The notes under the pieces were generated by a model, which was not told where the DNA came from, made no database searches, and saw nothing but the letters and a program-made list of their open reading frames with translations. A stretch of DNA of 64,000 nt from an uncultured Clostridia bacterium (GTDB taxonomy: Bacteria > Bacillota > Clostridia > Oscillospirales > Oscillospiraceae): contig CAMFBN010000007.1 of assembly GCA_945948535.1 (NCBI GenBank), positions 1 to 64,000 of the forward strand. Direction: 5' to 3'. Both the position numbers and the translations under genes were made by a program. Positions 27,569-35,843 of this stretch are shown piece by piece (position 1 is the stretch's first letter; each line of letters starts with the position of its first letter).

Positions 27569-29245
27569 TCATCCTTTCATCCACTGGGACGCGCAGTCTG
27601 CCAGCGCGGCGTTGATGGCATCCGCTTCCTCCTCCGTCCGGCCCACGGCAGACAAATACACCTTGATCTTCGGCTCCGTGCCGGAGGGTCGCACCATCAG
27701 CTTGGCGCCGCCAGCCATGCGGAATTCCAGCACGTTGGCTTTGGGCAGACCGGTGTTCCCGTTCTGGTAGTCCACCACTTCTGTGACCGTGTACCCCGCA
27801 ATTTGGGCAGGAGGCGTGGCCCGAAGGCCGGTCATGATGGCGTTCATGGTATCCATACCGGCAGCGCCCTCAAAGGTGAAGCTGTGCAGGGCGTTGCGGT
27901 AGAAGCCGAATTCCCGGTAGAGGGCGTTCACCGCATCCAGCAGGCTCATACCCTGCTCGGCATAATAGGCGGCAGCCTCGCAGGCCAGCATCACGGCGTT
28001 GACACCGTCCTTGTCCCGGACGTGAGCGCCGGACAGATAGCCGTAGCTTTCCTCAAAGCCGAAGATAAAGCGTTCCTTCTGACCGGCGGCTTCCAGAACG
28101 GCAATCTGCTCGCCGATGAACTTGAAGCCCGTCAGCACCCGGCGCAGTTCCACGCCGTATTTTTCGGCAATGGGCGTGGCCAGATCGGTGGAGACAATGG
28201 TGGTAACCGCTACGGGGTTTTCGGGCATGGTACCGTTGGCCTTCCGGACACGGCAGATGTAGTCCAGCAGCAGCGCGCCCATCTCGTTGCCGGTGATCAG
28301 GCGGTAGCCGCCCTTACCGTCGGGGACCGCCGCGCCCATGCGGTCGCAGTCCGGGTCGGTGCCCAGCATCAGGTCAGGGTGGACGGTATCGCAGAGTTTG
28401 AGACCCGTTTCCATGGCTTCCCGGATTTCCGGGTTGGGATAGGGGCAGGTGGGGAAATTGCCGTCGGGCTTCTCCTGCTCCGGCACCACGGTCACCTGGG
28501 TGATGCCCATGCGCTCCAGCAGCATCCGGACAGGCTCCAGTCCACTGCCGTTCAGCGGGGTATACACCAGCTTGAGCTTGGACACATCGTTGCCGGGGCG
28601 CAGGGCCAGAACCGCATCCACAAAGTCAGACAGGCACTGGTCGGGGATGTACTGAATGGTTCCCGCGGCGACTGCTTGGTCAAAATCCATGAGCCGGGGG
28701 CTGGCAAAATAGTCATGCTGTCCGATGGCGGTCAAAACCTTATCCGCCGTTTCCAGCGTGATCTGGCAGCCGTCGGAACCGTAAACCTTGTAGCCGTTGT
28801 ATTTCGCCGGATTGTGGCTGGCGGTGACGCAGATACCCGCGCCGCAGCCAAAATACCGAACTGCCCAAGAAAGGGCGGGGGTAGGCTCCAACCGGGGATA
28901 GAGGTAGACAGAAATGCCGTTGGCGGCCAGTACCCGGGCCGCTTCCCGGCTGAAGAGCTGGCCCTTGATGCGGCTGTCATAGCCGATGGCAACCTTTTTT
29001 GGCAAGGGGCTCCCGTTCAGATAGTCTGCCAGACCTTGAGTTGCCCGGCGGATGGTGTAGATGTTCATGCGGTTGGTGCCCGCGCCGATGACGCCCCGCA
29101 GGCCGCCGGTGCCGAATTCCAGATCCCGGTAGAAGCGATCCGTTACTGCTTCCGGATCGCCCTGCACCTGCCGCAGTTCTTCACCCAGATCGGAATCCTC
29201 CGTGGCGCTGACCAGCCACTGCTCCAGCTTTTCTGTGATTGTCAT
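27569..29245 (-). CDS. Phosphohexomutase (phosphoglucomutase/phosphomannomutase)
   Basis: A 558-residue alpha-D-phosphohexomutase that moves phosphate between C1 and C6 of glucose and/or mannose. The active-site serine loop is VTASHNPAKYNGYKVYG (about residues 138-154), the metal loop GTDPDCDRMG (about 300), the sugar-binding loop FGFEESYGYLSG and the phosphate-binding RPSGTEPKIKVYL at the C terminus. The size is typical of Firmicute PgcA-type enzymes. In this locus it would pass glucose-1-P and mannose-1-P, released by GH94 and GH130 enzymes, into glycolysis. It starts at ATG 29245 with AGGAGGAAGACAAC upstream. Confidence 0.92.
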   Translation of the reverse strand: MTITEKLEQWLVSATEDSDLGEELRQVQGDPEAVTDRFYRDLEFGTGGLRGVIGAGTNRMNIYTIRRATQGLADYLNGSPLPKKVAIGYDSRIKGQLFSREAARVLAANGISVYLYPRLEPTPALSWAVRYFGCGAGICVTASHNPAKYNGYKVYGSDGCQITLETADKVLTAIGQHDYFASPRLMDFDQAVAAGTIQYIPDQCLSDFVDAVLALRPGNDVSKLKLVYTPLNGSGLEPVRMLLERMGITQVTVVPEQEKPDGNFPTCPYPNPEIREAMETGLKLCDTVHPDLMLGTDPDCDRMGAAVPDGKGGYRLITGNEMGALLLDYICRVRKANGTMPENPVAVTTIVSTDLATPIAEKYGVELRRVLTGFKFIGEQIAVLEAAGQKERFIFGFEESYGYLSGAHVRDKDGVNAVMLACEAAAYYAEQGMSLLDAVNALYREFGFYRNALHSFTFEGAAGMDTMNAIMTGLRATPPAQIAGYTVTEVVDYQNGNTGLPKANVLEFRMAGGAKLMVRPSGTEPKIKVYLSAVGRTEEEADAINAALADCASQWMKG

Positions 29246-29268
29246 GTTGTCTTCCTCCTATTTATAAT

Positions 29269-30358
29269 TCACTTTAATATGCTCTGTAAAAAGGCCGTCA
29301 GTACCTTTGCCGCCTGCCTGTGACACTCAGTGCCCGGATGTTCTCTGGCTCCCAAGGTTTCCGGGATGGCGGCAGGCAGCGGCAGATAGAAGGCGTTTGT
29401 GTCCCCGGTCTCATCGCGGTAGCGGCTCACCGCCCATTCAAGAATTGGCCCGGCCTGATTTCCCAGCATTCCAAATGCCCAAACCAGTTTTGCTGTGGGG
29501 TTGTAACGGCGCAAGGTTTTCAGAGTATCTACCGCCGCCCTCTCTAGTTCAGAGCGGCCTTGCAGCGTGTTCGTCTGCTGAAATTCCTGTCCTGTGATGG
29601 GATCCCGCCATGGAGGATTGTTCATGGCACCCCAATCGTTCGTTCCCAGATTGAGAATAATCGCATCTGCAGGCCAGGAAGCAAAATCATTAGGCTGCTG
29701 TGCACCCAAGGCGGCATTGCGCACCCCCAGCCAGTCCGCAGACCAGGGGATAGTGGGGCATCACCACATAGTTCGGGTTGTTGTCCCGGCCGGAAACCAG
29801 TCCCCAGCCGCTTTGGGAGAGAATCCGGTATTCCGCGCCCAAGGCATCGGCGGTCATGCGGGCATAGTGATTCTCCGCGCTGAAAAAGGCCCCGATCCAG
29901 TCCTGCTCCTGCTTCGCGCCGATGGCGCCTTCTCCGCTGGTGATGCTGTCGCCCACAAATTCCAGCCGGTACTTTGGCTCCGGCAGGGGCAGAAACTCCC
30001 CGTCCTCATACCTTAGCCCGGTAATCTGGAGCAGATGGGCAGGATCGTCGTTCATGGCCTGCACATCCTTCAAAACCCGGATATGCTTTTGCGTTCCCGG
30101 GGTCATGCCACGGAAGCAGCAGATTTCGCTTTCCCCTTTGTTCACGGGGAACCGGCTGATCCACGCGCCGTTAAGCTCTACACTCACCCAAGGCTCATAC
30201 TGATTATAATCCGCATTTAGCTGAATCCATAATTCACTGCCAGTAAAGAGGCATTCTATTCCAGCGGCAGTGTAAAACAAGGTCAGCGGATGCTGCTTTG
30301 CAACATGACGGCCCAGCACACGAACCTGTGGGATAGACGCAACGGAAGAGACAGACAT
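29269..30358 (-). pseudogene. CE2-like SGNH acetylesterase, frameshifted
   Basis: An N-terminal beta-jelly-roll (about residues 1-115) followed by an SGNH hydrolase domain: block I EFVGDSITSGEGAIG, block III-like NLGTNDWGAM and a C-terminal REHPGTECH holding the catalytic His. That order matches CE2-type acetylesterases, which remove acetyl groups from mannan or xylan oligosaccharides. One extra G in the GGGG at 29746-29749 shifts the frame: the protein breaks after …MPHYP, and the correct continuation (WSADWLGVRNAALG) lies in the next frame. Either a true pseudogene or a sequencing error; both halves are otherwise undamaged. It heads the leftward operon. Confidence 0.85.
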
Positions 30359-30369
30359 AGGAGCCCTCC

Positions 30370-30398
30370 TTTAACTAAGCGCATATTGATTTAACTAA
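30370..30398. promoter_or_regulatory. Tandem TTTAACTAA sites, candidate LacI-family operators
   Basis: TTTAACTAA at 30370-30378 and again at 30390-30398, exactly 20 bp (two helical turns) apart, between the -10 and the start codon of the esterase gene. They resemble the GTTTAGCTAAAC palindrome in front of the ABC genes. Confidence 0.5.
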
Positions 30399-30407
30399 TT
30401 TTTAGAA

Positions 30408-30436
30408 ATCATAACATAGGCGCGCATAGAAAGCAA
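30408..30436 (-). promoter_or_regulatory. Promoter of the esterase-mutase-NUDIX-GH94 operon
   Basis: Minus strand TTGCTT - 17 nt - TATGAT, about 50 nt before the esterase start. The TTTAACTAA pair lies downstream of the predicted start, where a repressor would block transcription. Confidence 0.65.
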
Positions 30437-30498
30437 GGAGAAATCATTTGCTATTTAGCTCACTGACAACTTCGGTTTTGCAGATTTAGGAAACTGAG

Positions 30499-30527
30499 TT
30501 GACGGGGCGAAAAAAAGGGATTATAAT
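30499..30527 (+). promoter_or_regulatory. Promoter of the lacI-type regulator
   Basis: TTGACG - 17 nt - TATAAT. A perfect palindrome ACCATA-AAAA-TATGGT (30529-30544) lies over the expected transcription start. Confidence 0.75.
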
Positions 30528-30563
30528 TACCATAAAAATATGGTAATACACGGGGGGATTGCT

Positions 30564-31553
30564 TTGAGCCGAGCCGTTCGAATGGCAGATGTTGCGCAGA
30601 AGCTGGGAATCAGTATTGTTTCCGTCAGCAAGGGGCTGGCGGGCAAGGACGGCGTCAGCGAAGAAATGCGCGCGAAGATTTTGGAGACAGCCGCACAGAT
30701 GGGCTATGTAGCACCGCAAGCCCGAAAGGAGGAACGGGTCTCCTCCGGGAATGTGGGGATTTTGGTAGCGGACCGATTTATTGCGGACAATGCGTTCTAT
30801 CCTGCTCTGTATCGGCAGGTCATGGTGCGTCTTGCGGAAAGCGGCTACTCTTCGATTATGGAAATCGTTTCCCCGGAGGCGGAGTGCAAAGGAATCATGC
30901 CTGCTATGGTGCAGGGAAATAAAGTAGACGGAATTATTCTCATGGGTGAGCTGCGCAGAAGCTACTTGAAAAAGGTAATTTCCTCGGGACTTCCCCTCAT
31001 TTTGCTGGATTTTTATGATGAAGAACTGGAAGCGGACAGCGTAACCAGTGACAATGTTGCAGGAGCTTTCCGGATTACCAATGCCATATTAAAGTCTGGA
31101 AAGCGAAAAATCGCCTATGTAGGCAGTATTTTTGCGACCAGTTCCATCATGGATCGTTTTTTAGGCTACAGTAAAGCGCTGCTGCAGGCTGGCCTGCCAT
31201 ATCGCCCGGACTGGCGGCTGGACGACCGGGATGTGGAGGGAAGATTCATTCCCATTCAGCTGCCGGAGGATATGCCGGATGCTTTCGTGTGCAACTGCGA
31301 TGAGGTTGCGTATAATTTAGTGAAGCAGCTCAAGGCCCGGGGCTACCGCATCCCGGAGGATATCGCGGTAACCGGATATGACGATCACCAGTTTGCCCAA
31401 ATCTGTGACCCTCCGCTGACCACCTACCGGGTCAATCTGGAGGATATGGGACGTATGGCTGCTGTTCAGCTGCTTCGCAAAATAAAAGGAAAGCGCTTTA
31501 CCGGCGGCAACAGCATCGTCGGCGGAAAGCTGATTCTCAGGGATTCGGTATAA
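30564..31553 (+). CDS. LacI-family transcriptional regulator
   Basis: A protein of about 329 residues. The N-terminal LacI helix-turn-helix is VRMADVAQKLGISIVSVSKG (with Ser-Val-Ser in place of the common Thr-Val-Ser) and the hinge region AAQMGYVAPQ. A periplasmic-binding-like effector domain follows, with NVGILVADRF, KVDGIILMG, SDNVAGAF, KIAYVGSI, DAFVCNCDEVAY and IAVTGYDDHQFA. TTG 30564 is the likely start because GGGGGG lies 6 nt upstream; the in-frame ATG 30540 sits at the predicted transcription start and has no ribosome site. It probably controls both flanking mannoside operons. Confidence 0.9.
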   Translation: MSRAVRMADVAQKLGISIVSVSKGLAGKDGVSEEMRAKILETAAQMGYVAPQARKEERVSSGNVGILVADRFIADNAFYPALYRQVMVRLAESGYSSIMEIVSPEAECKGIMPAMVQGNKVDGIILMGELRRSYLKKVISSGLPLILLDFYDEELEADSVTSDNVAGAFRITNAILKSGKRKIAYVGSIFATSSIMDRFLGYSKALLQAGLPYRPDWRLDDRDVEGRFIPIQLPEDMPDAFVCNCDEVAYNLVKQLKARGYRIPEDIAVTGYDDHQFAQICDPPLTTYRVNLEDMGRMAAVQLLRKIKGKRFTGGNSIVGGKLILRDSV

Positions 31554-31566
31554 TCATCACATACAG

Positions 31567-31591
31567 GCAGCAGCCCATTTTGGACTGCTGC
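31567..31591 (+). terminator. Terminator of the lacI-type gene
   Basis: Stem GGCAGCAG…CTGCTGC followed by TTTGCTGTTT, 13 nt past the stop. Confidence 0.6.
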
Positions 31592-31718
31592 TTTGCTGTT
31601 TCATAGCTTAAATGAGAGAAAAAGGAAAATTTAGCTATTTCCCTTCCGCCTTGACGGGTAATTGTGCCTGACACAATTATGCGGGATTTAAGCAAAACAT
31701 AAAATTATAAGCTTAGTA

Positions 31719-31747
31719 TTGACAATCAATTAGCTCCGCGATATACT
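31719..31747 (+). promoter_or_regulatory. Strong promoter of the mannoside operon
   Basis: TTGACA - 17 nt - TATACT, about 60 nt before the lipoprotein start and ahead of the operator at 31781. It is intact even though the first genes it drives are broken. Confidence 0.85.
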
Positions 31748-31780
31748 GCAATTAAGCTGAATAAAACTAATTAATAAGTT

Positions 31781-31792
31781 GTTTAGCTAAAC
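31781..31792. promoter_or_regulatory. GTTTAGCTAAAC palindrome, candidate LacI-family operator
   Basis: A perfect 12-bp palindrome at about +28 from the predicted start, right before the ribosome site. LacI-family operators are typically even palindromes with a central CG or similar; here the centre is GC. Confidence 0.6.
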
Positions 31793-31809
31793 TAAAGGAA
31801 GAAACAAAA

Positions 31810-32225
31810 ATGAAACGTACACTCGCCCTGCTGCTGGCCCTGGTTATGGTTCTTTCCCTGGCCGCCTGCGGTTCCCGCAAAGCCCCCGCCGCTTCCACTT
31901 CGCCTGCTGCCGATGGCAGTCAGAGCGTCAGTGGAAAAATCAGCTATCTGACCAGCCGCACCGATCTGGACACCGACGGCACCTACGCCGCCCTGATCGC
32001 AAGTTCAACGAGAAGTACCTCGATGTCACCGTGGTAGTTCAGTCCATCACCGACTATGCCGGCGAGCTGGCCACCCGGATGCAAACCACCGAATACGGCG
32101 ACGTCCTGATGATTCCCGATGCCGTTCCCAGCAGCGCCTTCTCCAAGTACTTCGAGCCCTTCGGCACCGTCGAGGAGTTGAGCGACAAGTATCAGGAGGG
32201 CTATCTGTACATGAAGGATAAAAAA
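31810..32225 (+). pseudogene. N-terminal fragment of a sugar ABC solute-binding lipoprotein
   Basis: A lipoprotein signal (MKRTLALLLALVMVLSLAAC, Cys 20) and the first strands of a family-1 type solute-binding protein (GKISYLTSRTDLDTDGTYAA). One missing A at about 32000 shifts the frame. The continuation KFNEKYLDVTVVVQSITDYA…DVLMIPDAVPSSAFSKYFEPFG is readable in the next frame. The gene then stops matching near 32225, after about 138 of an expected 400+ residues, at a deletion junction. Confidence 0.88.
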
Positions 32226-32365
32226 CATCGCTGTACGCCTTCCAAGGCCCCTACGGCACCCAGTGGGAGGTTATCTGCGCAGCCTGTATCATTACGCTGA
32301 TTGTGTTCCTGCTGTGTCAGGATCAGATTTACAGCGGCATGGCAGCAGGCGCTGTCAAGGGCTGA
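32226..32365 (+). pseudogene. C-terminal fragment of a MalG-type sugar permease
   Basis: In the frame of TCG 32228 the sequence reads SLYAFQGPYGTQWEVICAAC, then IITLIVFLLCQDQIYSGMAA and GAVKG-stop. This is the last membrane helix and the GxxAGAVKG end typical of MalG/LacG permeases. The whole MalF-type permease and most of MalG are missing between 32225 and here, so a deletion of roughly 2.5 kb joined the two ends. Confidence 0.88.
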
Positions 32366-32459
32366 TTATCCTTACAATCCTATTTTCTCCCAACCGGAGT
32401 CCCGCCCCATCTGCGGGCGGGATTCCCTAAAACTTGAATATAAATGGAGTGACCATGCT

Positions 32460-33479
32460 ATGAGCAACGTCAAGCTTTATTGTGATAACCTTCCCAACAT
32501 TCCCTGGCAGGAGAAATCCCAGGGCCAGACCCTCCCTCTGTGGCGTTACACCGAGAACCCCGTCATCGCCCGCAATCCCATCCCCGGTGTTGCCCGGATT
32601 TTCAACAGCGCCGTGGTTCCCTATGAGGGGGCTTACATCGGCGTGTTCCGTGGCGAGCAGACCAACGGAATTCCCTACATTTACCTGGGCAGAAGTGCCG
32701 ACGGTATCCACTGGGACTTTGACAAGGAGAAGATTCCCTTTGTCAATGAGAAGGGCGAACCCTTCATGCCCCCCTATGCCTACGACCCCCGGCTTGTGAA
32801 GGTGGACGACACCTACTACGCCATCTGGTGCCAGGATGCCTTCGGCGCGGCCATTGGCATAGCAAAGACCACCGACTTCAAGACCTTCACCCGGATTGAA
32901 AACCCCTTCCTGCCCTTCAACCGCAACGCGGTGCTGTTCCCCCGTAGACTTAACGGCAAGTTTAAGCTGCTGTCCCGTCCCTCCGACTCCGGCCATACCC
33001 CCTTCGGCGATATCTACATCTCCGAAAGCCCCGATATGGAATACTGGGGCCATCACCGCCATGTCATGGGCAAGAGCGGCAACTGGTGGGAGAACGTGAA
33101 GATCGGCGGCGGCGCTGCCCCCATCGAAACCAGCGAAGGGTGGCTGCTGTTCTACCACGGCGTTACCGGCACCTGCAACGGTCTGGTCTACTCCATCGGC
33201 GGTGCTATCCTTGACCGGGACGAGCCCAGCAAGGTTCTGTACCGCTGCAACACCTTCCTGCTGACTCCCGAGGAGTGGTACGAGGAGCGGGGCTTCGTGC
33301 CCAACGTCTGCTTCCCCTGCGCCACCTTGCAGGACGCGGAAACCGGACGCATCGCCGTTTACTACGGCTGCGCCGACAGCTATGTGGGTCTGGCCTTCAC
33401 CACCATCGATGAGGTGGTTTCCTACATCAAGGAGCACTCCCAGCTGACAGAAGCCGATCGGGAGCTGGGCATCCGCTAA
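32460..33479 (+). CDS. GH130 phosphorylase (probably beta-1,4-mannooligosaccharide phosphorylase)
   Basis: A 339-residue five-bladed beta-propeller glycoside phosphorylase. It attacks beta-1,4-mannosides with phosphate, giving mannose-1-phosphate. Family motifs are NPVIARNPIPGVARIFNSAV, YAYDPRLVKVDDTYYAIWC (the Asp in YDPR is the expected general acid), FNRNAVLFPRR, GGGAAPIETSEGWLLFYHGV and AVYYGCADSYVGLAF. The length and these motifs resemble subfamily 2 (mannooligosaccharide phosphorylase); this subfamily call is my judgement. It starts at ATG 32460 with a weak TGGAG. It is the first intact enzyme after the importer deletion. Confidence 0.87.
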   Translation: MSNVKLYCDNLPNIPWQEKSQGQTLPLWRYTENPVIARNPIPGVARIFNSAVVPYEGAYIGVFRGEQTNGIPYIYLGRSADGIHWDFDKEKIPFVNEKGEPFMPPYAYDPRLVKVDDTYYAIWCQDAFGAAIGIAKTTDFKTFTRIENPFLPFNRNAVLFPRRLNGKFKLLSRPSDSGHTPFGDIYISESPDMEYWGHHRHVMGKSGNWWENVKIGGGAAPIETSEGWLLFYHGVTGTCNGLVYSIGGAILDRDEPSKVLYRCNTFLLTPEEWYEERGFVPNVCFPCATLQDAETGRIAVYYGCADSYVGLAFTTIDEVVSYIKEHSQLTEADRELGIR

Positions 33480-33491
33480 GGAGGTAACAAC

Positions 33492-34670
33492 ATGGAGCGA
33501 ATCGCTGTCAGAGCCCGGGCTCTGCTGGATGATATTATTTCCTTCTGGAAAAATCTGCGGGACGACACCTGCGGCGGTTACTACGGCTACATGAGTCAGG
33601 AGCTGGAAGTGGACAAAACCGCCGAAAAGGGCTGCATTCTGAACAGCCGCATTCTCTGGTTCTTCTCCGAGGCTGCCATGCTCACCGGGCGGGAGGATCT
33701 TCGGCAGGAAGCCGATCACGCCTATGAATTTCTCATGGAGCACTGTCTGGATAGGGAGAACGGTGGTGTGTTCTGGAGCCTGACCTACGACGGACTGGTG
33801 CTGGATGATACCAAGCACACCTACAATCAGGCCTTCGCCATCTACGCCCTGTCCGCCTACTACCGGCTCACCGGAAAGCAGGCGGCGCTGGATACCGCTT
33901 TTTCCCTGTTCCGTAGGATTGAGGAAACTTGCCGGGACGAGGTGGGATACTTAGAAGCCTTCACCCGGAACTGGCAGCCGGAGAGCAACGAAAAGCTCAG
34001 TGAGAACGGCGTCATGGCGGATAAAACCATGAACACCCTGCTCCATGTGTTTGAGGGCTACAGCGGCCTGTATCTTGCAAGCCGCGACCCGGCGGTGGAA
34101 AAAGCCATGCGCTTCTGCCTGAAAATCTACGCGGAGAAGGTCTATGACCCCGCCCTGAAGCGGCAGCTGGTGTTCTTCGATGCCCACTACAATTCCATCA
34201 TCGACCTGTACAGCTACGGACACGACATCGAATCCAGCTGGCTCATCGACTGGGGCACCCGCCTGCTGGGCGACGAAGCCCTGACGGCAAAAATCGAGGC
34301 CATCGACGAGGAAATGGCAAGGGCGATTTACAAAACCGCCTATTATAACCACTCCCTCGCCAACGAGTGTGAGCGGGGCAAGGTGGATGAAACCCGCATT
34401 TGGTGGGTGCAGGCGGAGTCCGTGCTGGGCTTTGTCAATCTGTGGCAGAAATGCGGCGAGCCTGCCTACCAGGATGCCGCGGCGGATATCTTCGGCTTCA
34501 TTGAGGAGAAACTGGTGGACAAGCGGCCCGGCAGCGAATGGTTCTGGAGTCTGGACGCTCAGGGGAACCCCACCCCCGGAAAGCCCATCGTAGAGCCTTG
34601 GAAGTGCCCCTACCACAACGGCCGTATGTGCATGGAACTGATAAGGAAGGACCCTGATATTTATGTCTAA
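33492..34670 (+). CDS. AGE-family epimerase (cellobiose 2-epimerase type)
   Basis: A 392-residue (alpha/alpha)6-barrel epimerase. Cellobiose 2-epimerases invert C2 of the reducing sugar and turn mannobiose into mannosyl-glucose, the substrate of the next GH130 enzyme. Family features are [36 protein letters not shown], the [16 protein letters not shown] helix, the catalytic-site His in [23 protein letters not shown] and the C-terminal [19 protein letters not shown] lies 8 nt before ATG 33492. Its end overlaps the next gene by 8 nt, so the pair is translationally coupled. Confidence 0.9.
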   Translation: MERIAVRARALLDDIISFWKNLRDDTCGGYYGYMSQELEVDKTAEKGCILNSRILWFFSEAAMLTGREDLRQEADHAYEFLMEHCLDRENGGVFWSLTYDGLVLDDTKHTYNQAFAIYALSAYYRLTGKQAALDTAFSLFRRIEETCRDEVGYLEAFTRNWQPESNEKLSENGVMADKTMNTLLHVFEGYSGLYLASRDPAVEKAMRFCLKIYAEKVYDPALKRQLVFFDAHYNSIIDLYSYGHDIESSWLIDWGTRLLGDEALTAKIEAIDEEMARAIYKTAYYNHSLANECERGKVDETRIWWVQAESVLGFVNLWQKCGEPAYQDAAADIFGFIEEKLVDKRPGSEWFWSLDAQGNPTPGKPIVEPWKCPYHNGRMCMELIRKDPDIYV

Positions 34671-35841
34671 ATTACATCCCAAATGTGTGGAGCTGCGGCA
34701 GCGTCAGGAGCTGCTGTTCAGCGCGAAAAATGAGAAAACCGATTTTTATAACGGCATCTATGACCGCTGGAAGAACCCCGTTCTGACCCGGGAGCATATC
34801 CCTCTTAGCTGGCAGTACGACCTGAATCCCGAAACCAACCCGTACTTTATGGAGCGGCTTGGTGTCAACGCGGTATTCAACGCCGGCGCCATTGAGCTGA
34901 ACGGGAAGTTCTATCTGGTGGCCCGGATTGAGGGCAATGACCGCAAGAGCTTCTTTGGCGTGGCGGAAAGCGACAACGGCGTGGACGGCTTCCGCTTCTG
35001 GGAAAAGCCCATTGAGCTGCCGGACACCTGCCCCGAGGAGACCAACGTCTACGATATGCGGTTGACCAAGCATGAAGACGGCTGGATCTACGGCATTTTC
35101 TGCTCCGAGAGCAAGGACCTTTCCAATCCCGACCTGTCTGCCGCCGTGGCTGCTGCCGGCATCGTTCGTACCAAAGACCTGAAAACCTGGGAGCGGCTTC
35201 CCAACCTTGTCACATTGCGCAGCCCCCAGCAGCGCAATGTTGACCTGCTGCCGGAGTTCGTAAACGGCAAGTACGCCTTCTTCACCCGGCCCATGGACGA
35301 CTTCATCGACACCGGCTCCGGCGGCGGCGTGGGCTTCGGCCTGTGCGACGACATTACCCACGCGGTAATCGATGAGGAAATCATCACCTCCCCCCGGCGG
35401 TATCACACCATCACCGAAAGTAAGAATGGTGAAGGCGCCACCCCCATCAAGACCGACAAGGGCTGGCTGCACATTGCCCACGGCGTGCGCAACACGGCAG
35501 CGGGCCTGCGGTATGTGGTCTACGTCTTTGTCACCGACCTGAAAGAGCCGTGGAAGGTGATTGCCGAGCCCGGTGGCTTCCTGATCGCCCCCAGAGACTG
35601 GGAGCGGGTGGGCGACGTTTCCAACGTGGTGTTCACCAACGGCGCGATTGCCAGAGAAAACGGCGACGTGTACATCTACTATGCCGCCAGCGATACCCGG
35701 CTCCATGTCGCCACCACCACCGTGGAGAAGCTGCTGGATTACGCCTTCAACACCCCGGCAGACCCCCTGCGCAGCCGTGATTGCGTTGCCCAGCGGTGTG
35801 CACTGATCGATCAGAATCTGGAATACCTGCGGGAGGGATAA
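34663..35841 (+). CDS. GH130 phosphorylase (probably mannosylglucose phosphorylase)
   Basis: A 392-residue GH130 enzyme, longer than its neighbour and resembling subfamily 1, which converts 4-O-beta-mannosyl-glucose plus phosphate to mannose-1-phosphate and glucose. Motifs are [53 protein letters not shown] (candidate acid Asp), [40 protein letters not shown] and [16 protein letters not shown]. The epimerase immediately upstream would make its substrate, as in the Ruminococcus albus mannan pathway. It starts at ATG 34663 inside the end of the epimerase gene. Confidence 0.9.
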   Translation: MSKLHPKCVELRQRQELLFSAKNEKTDFYNGIYDRWKNPVLTREHIPLSWQYDLNPETNPYFMERLGVNAVFNAGAIELNGKFYLVARIEGNDRKSFFGVAESDNGVDGFRFWEKPIELPDTCPEETNVYDMRLTKHEDGWIYGIFCSESKDLSNPDLSAAVAAAGIVRTKDLKTWERLPNLVTLRSPQQRNVDLLPEFVNGKYAFFTRPMDDFIDTGSGGGVGFGLCDDITHAVIDEEIITSPRRYHTITESKNGEGATPIKTDKGWLHIAHGVRNTAAGLRYVVYVFVTDLKEPWKVIAEPGGFLIAPRDWERVGDVSNVVFTNGAIARENGDVYIYYAASDTRLHVATTTVEKLLDYAFNTPADPLRSRDCVAQRCALIDQNLEYLREG

Positions 35842-35843
35842 CC

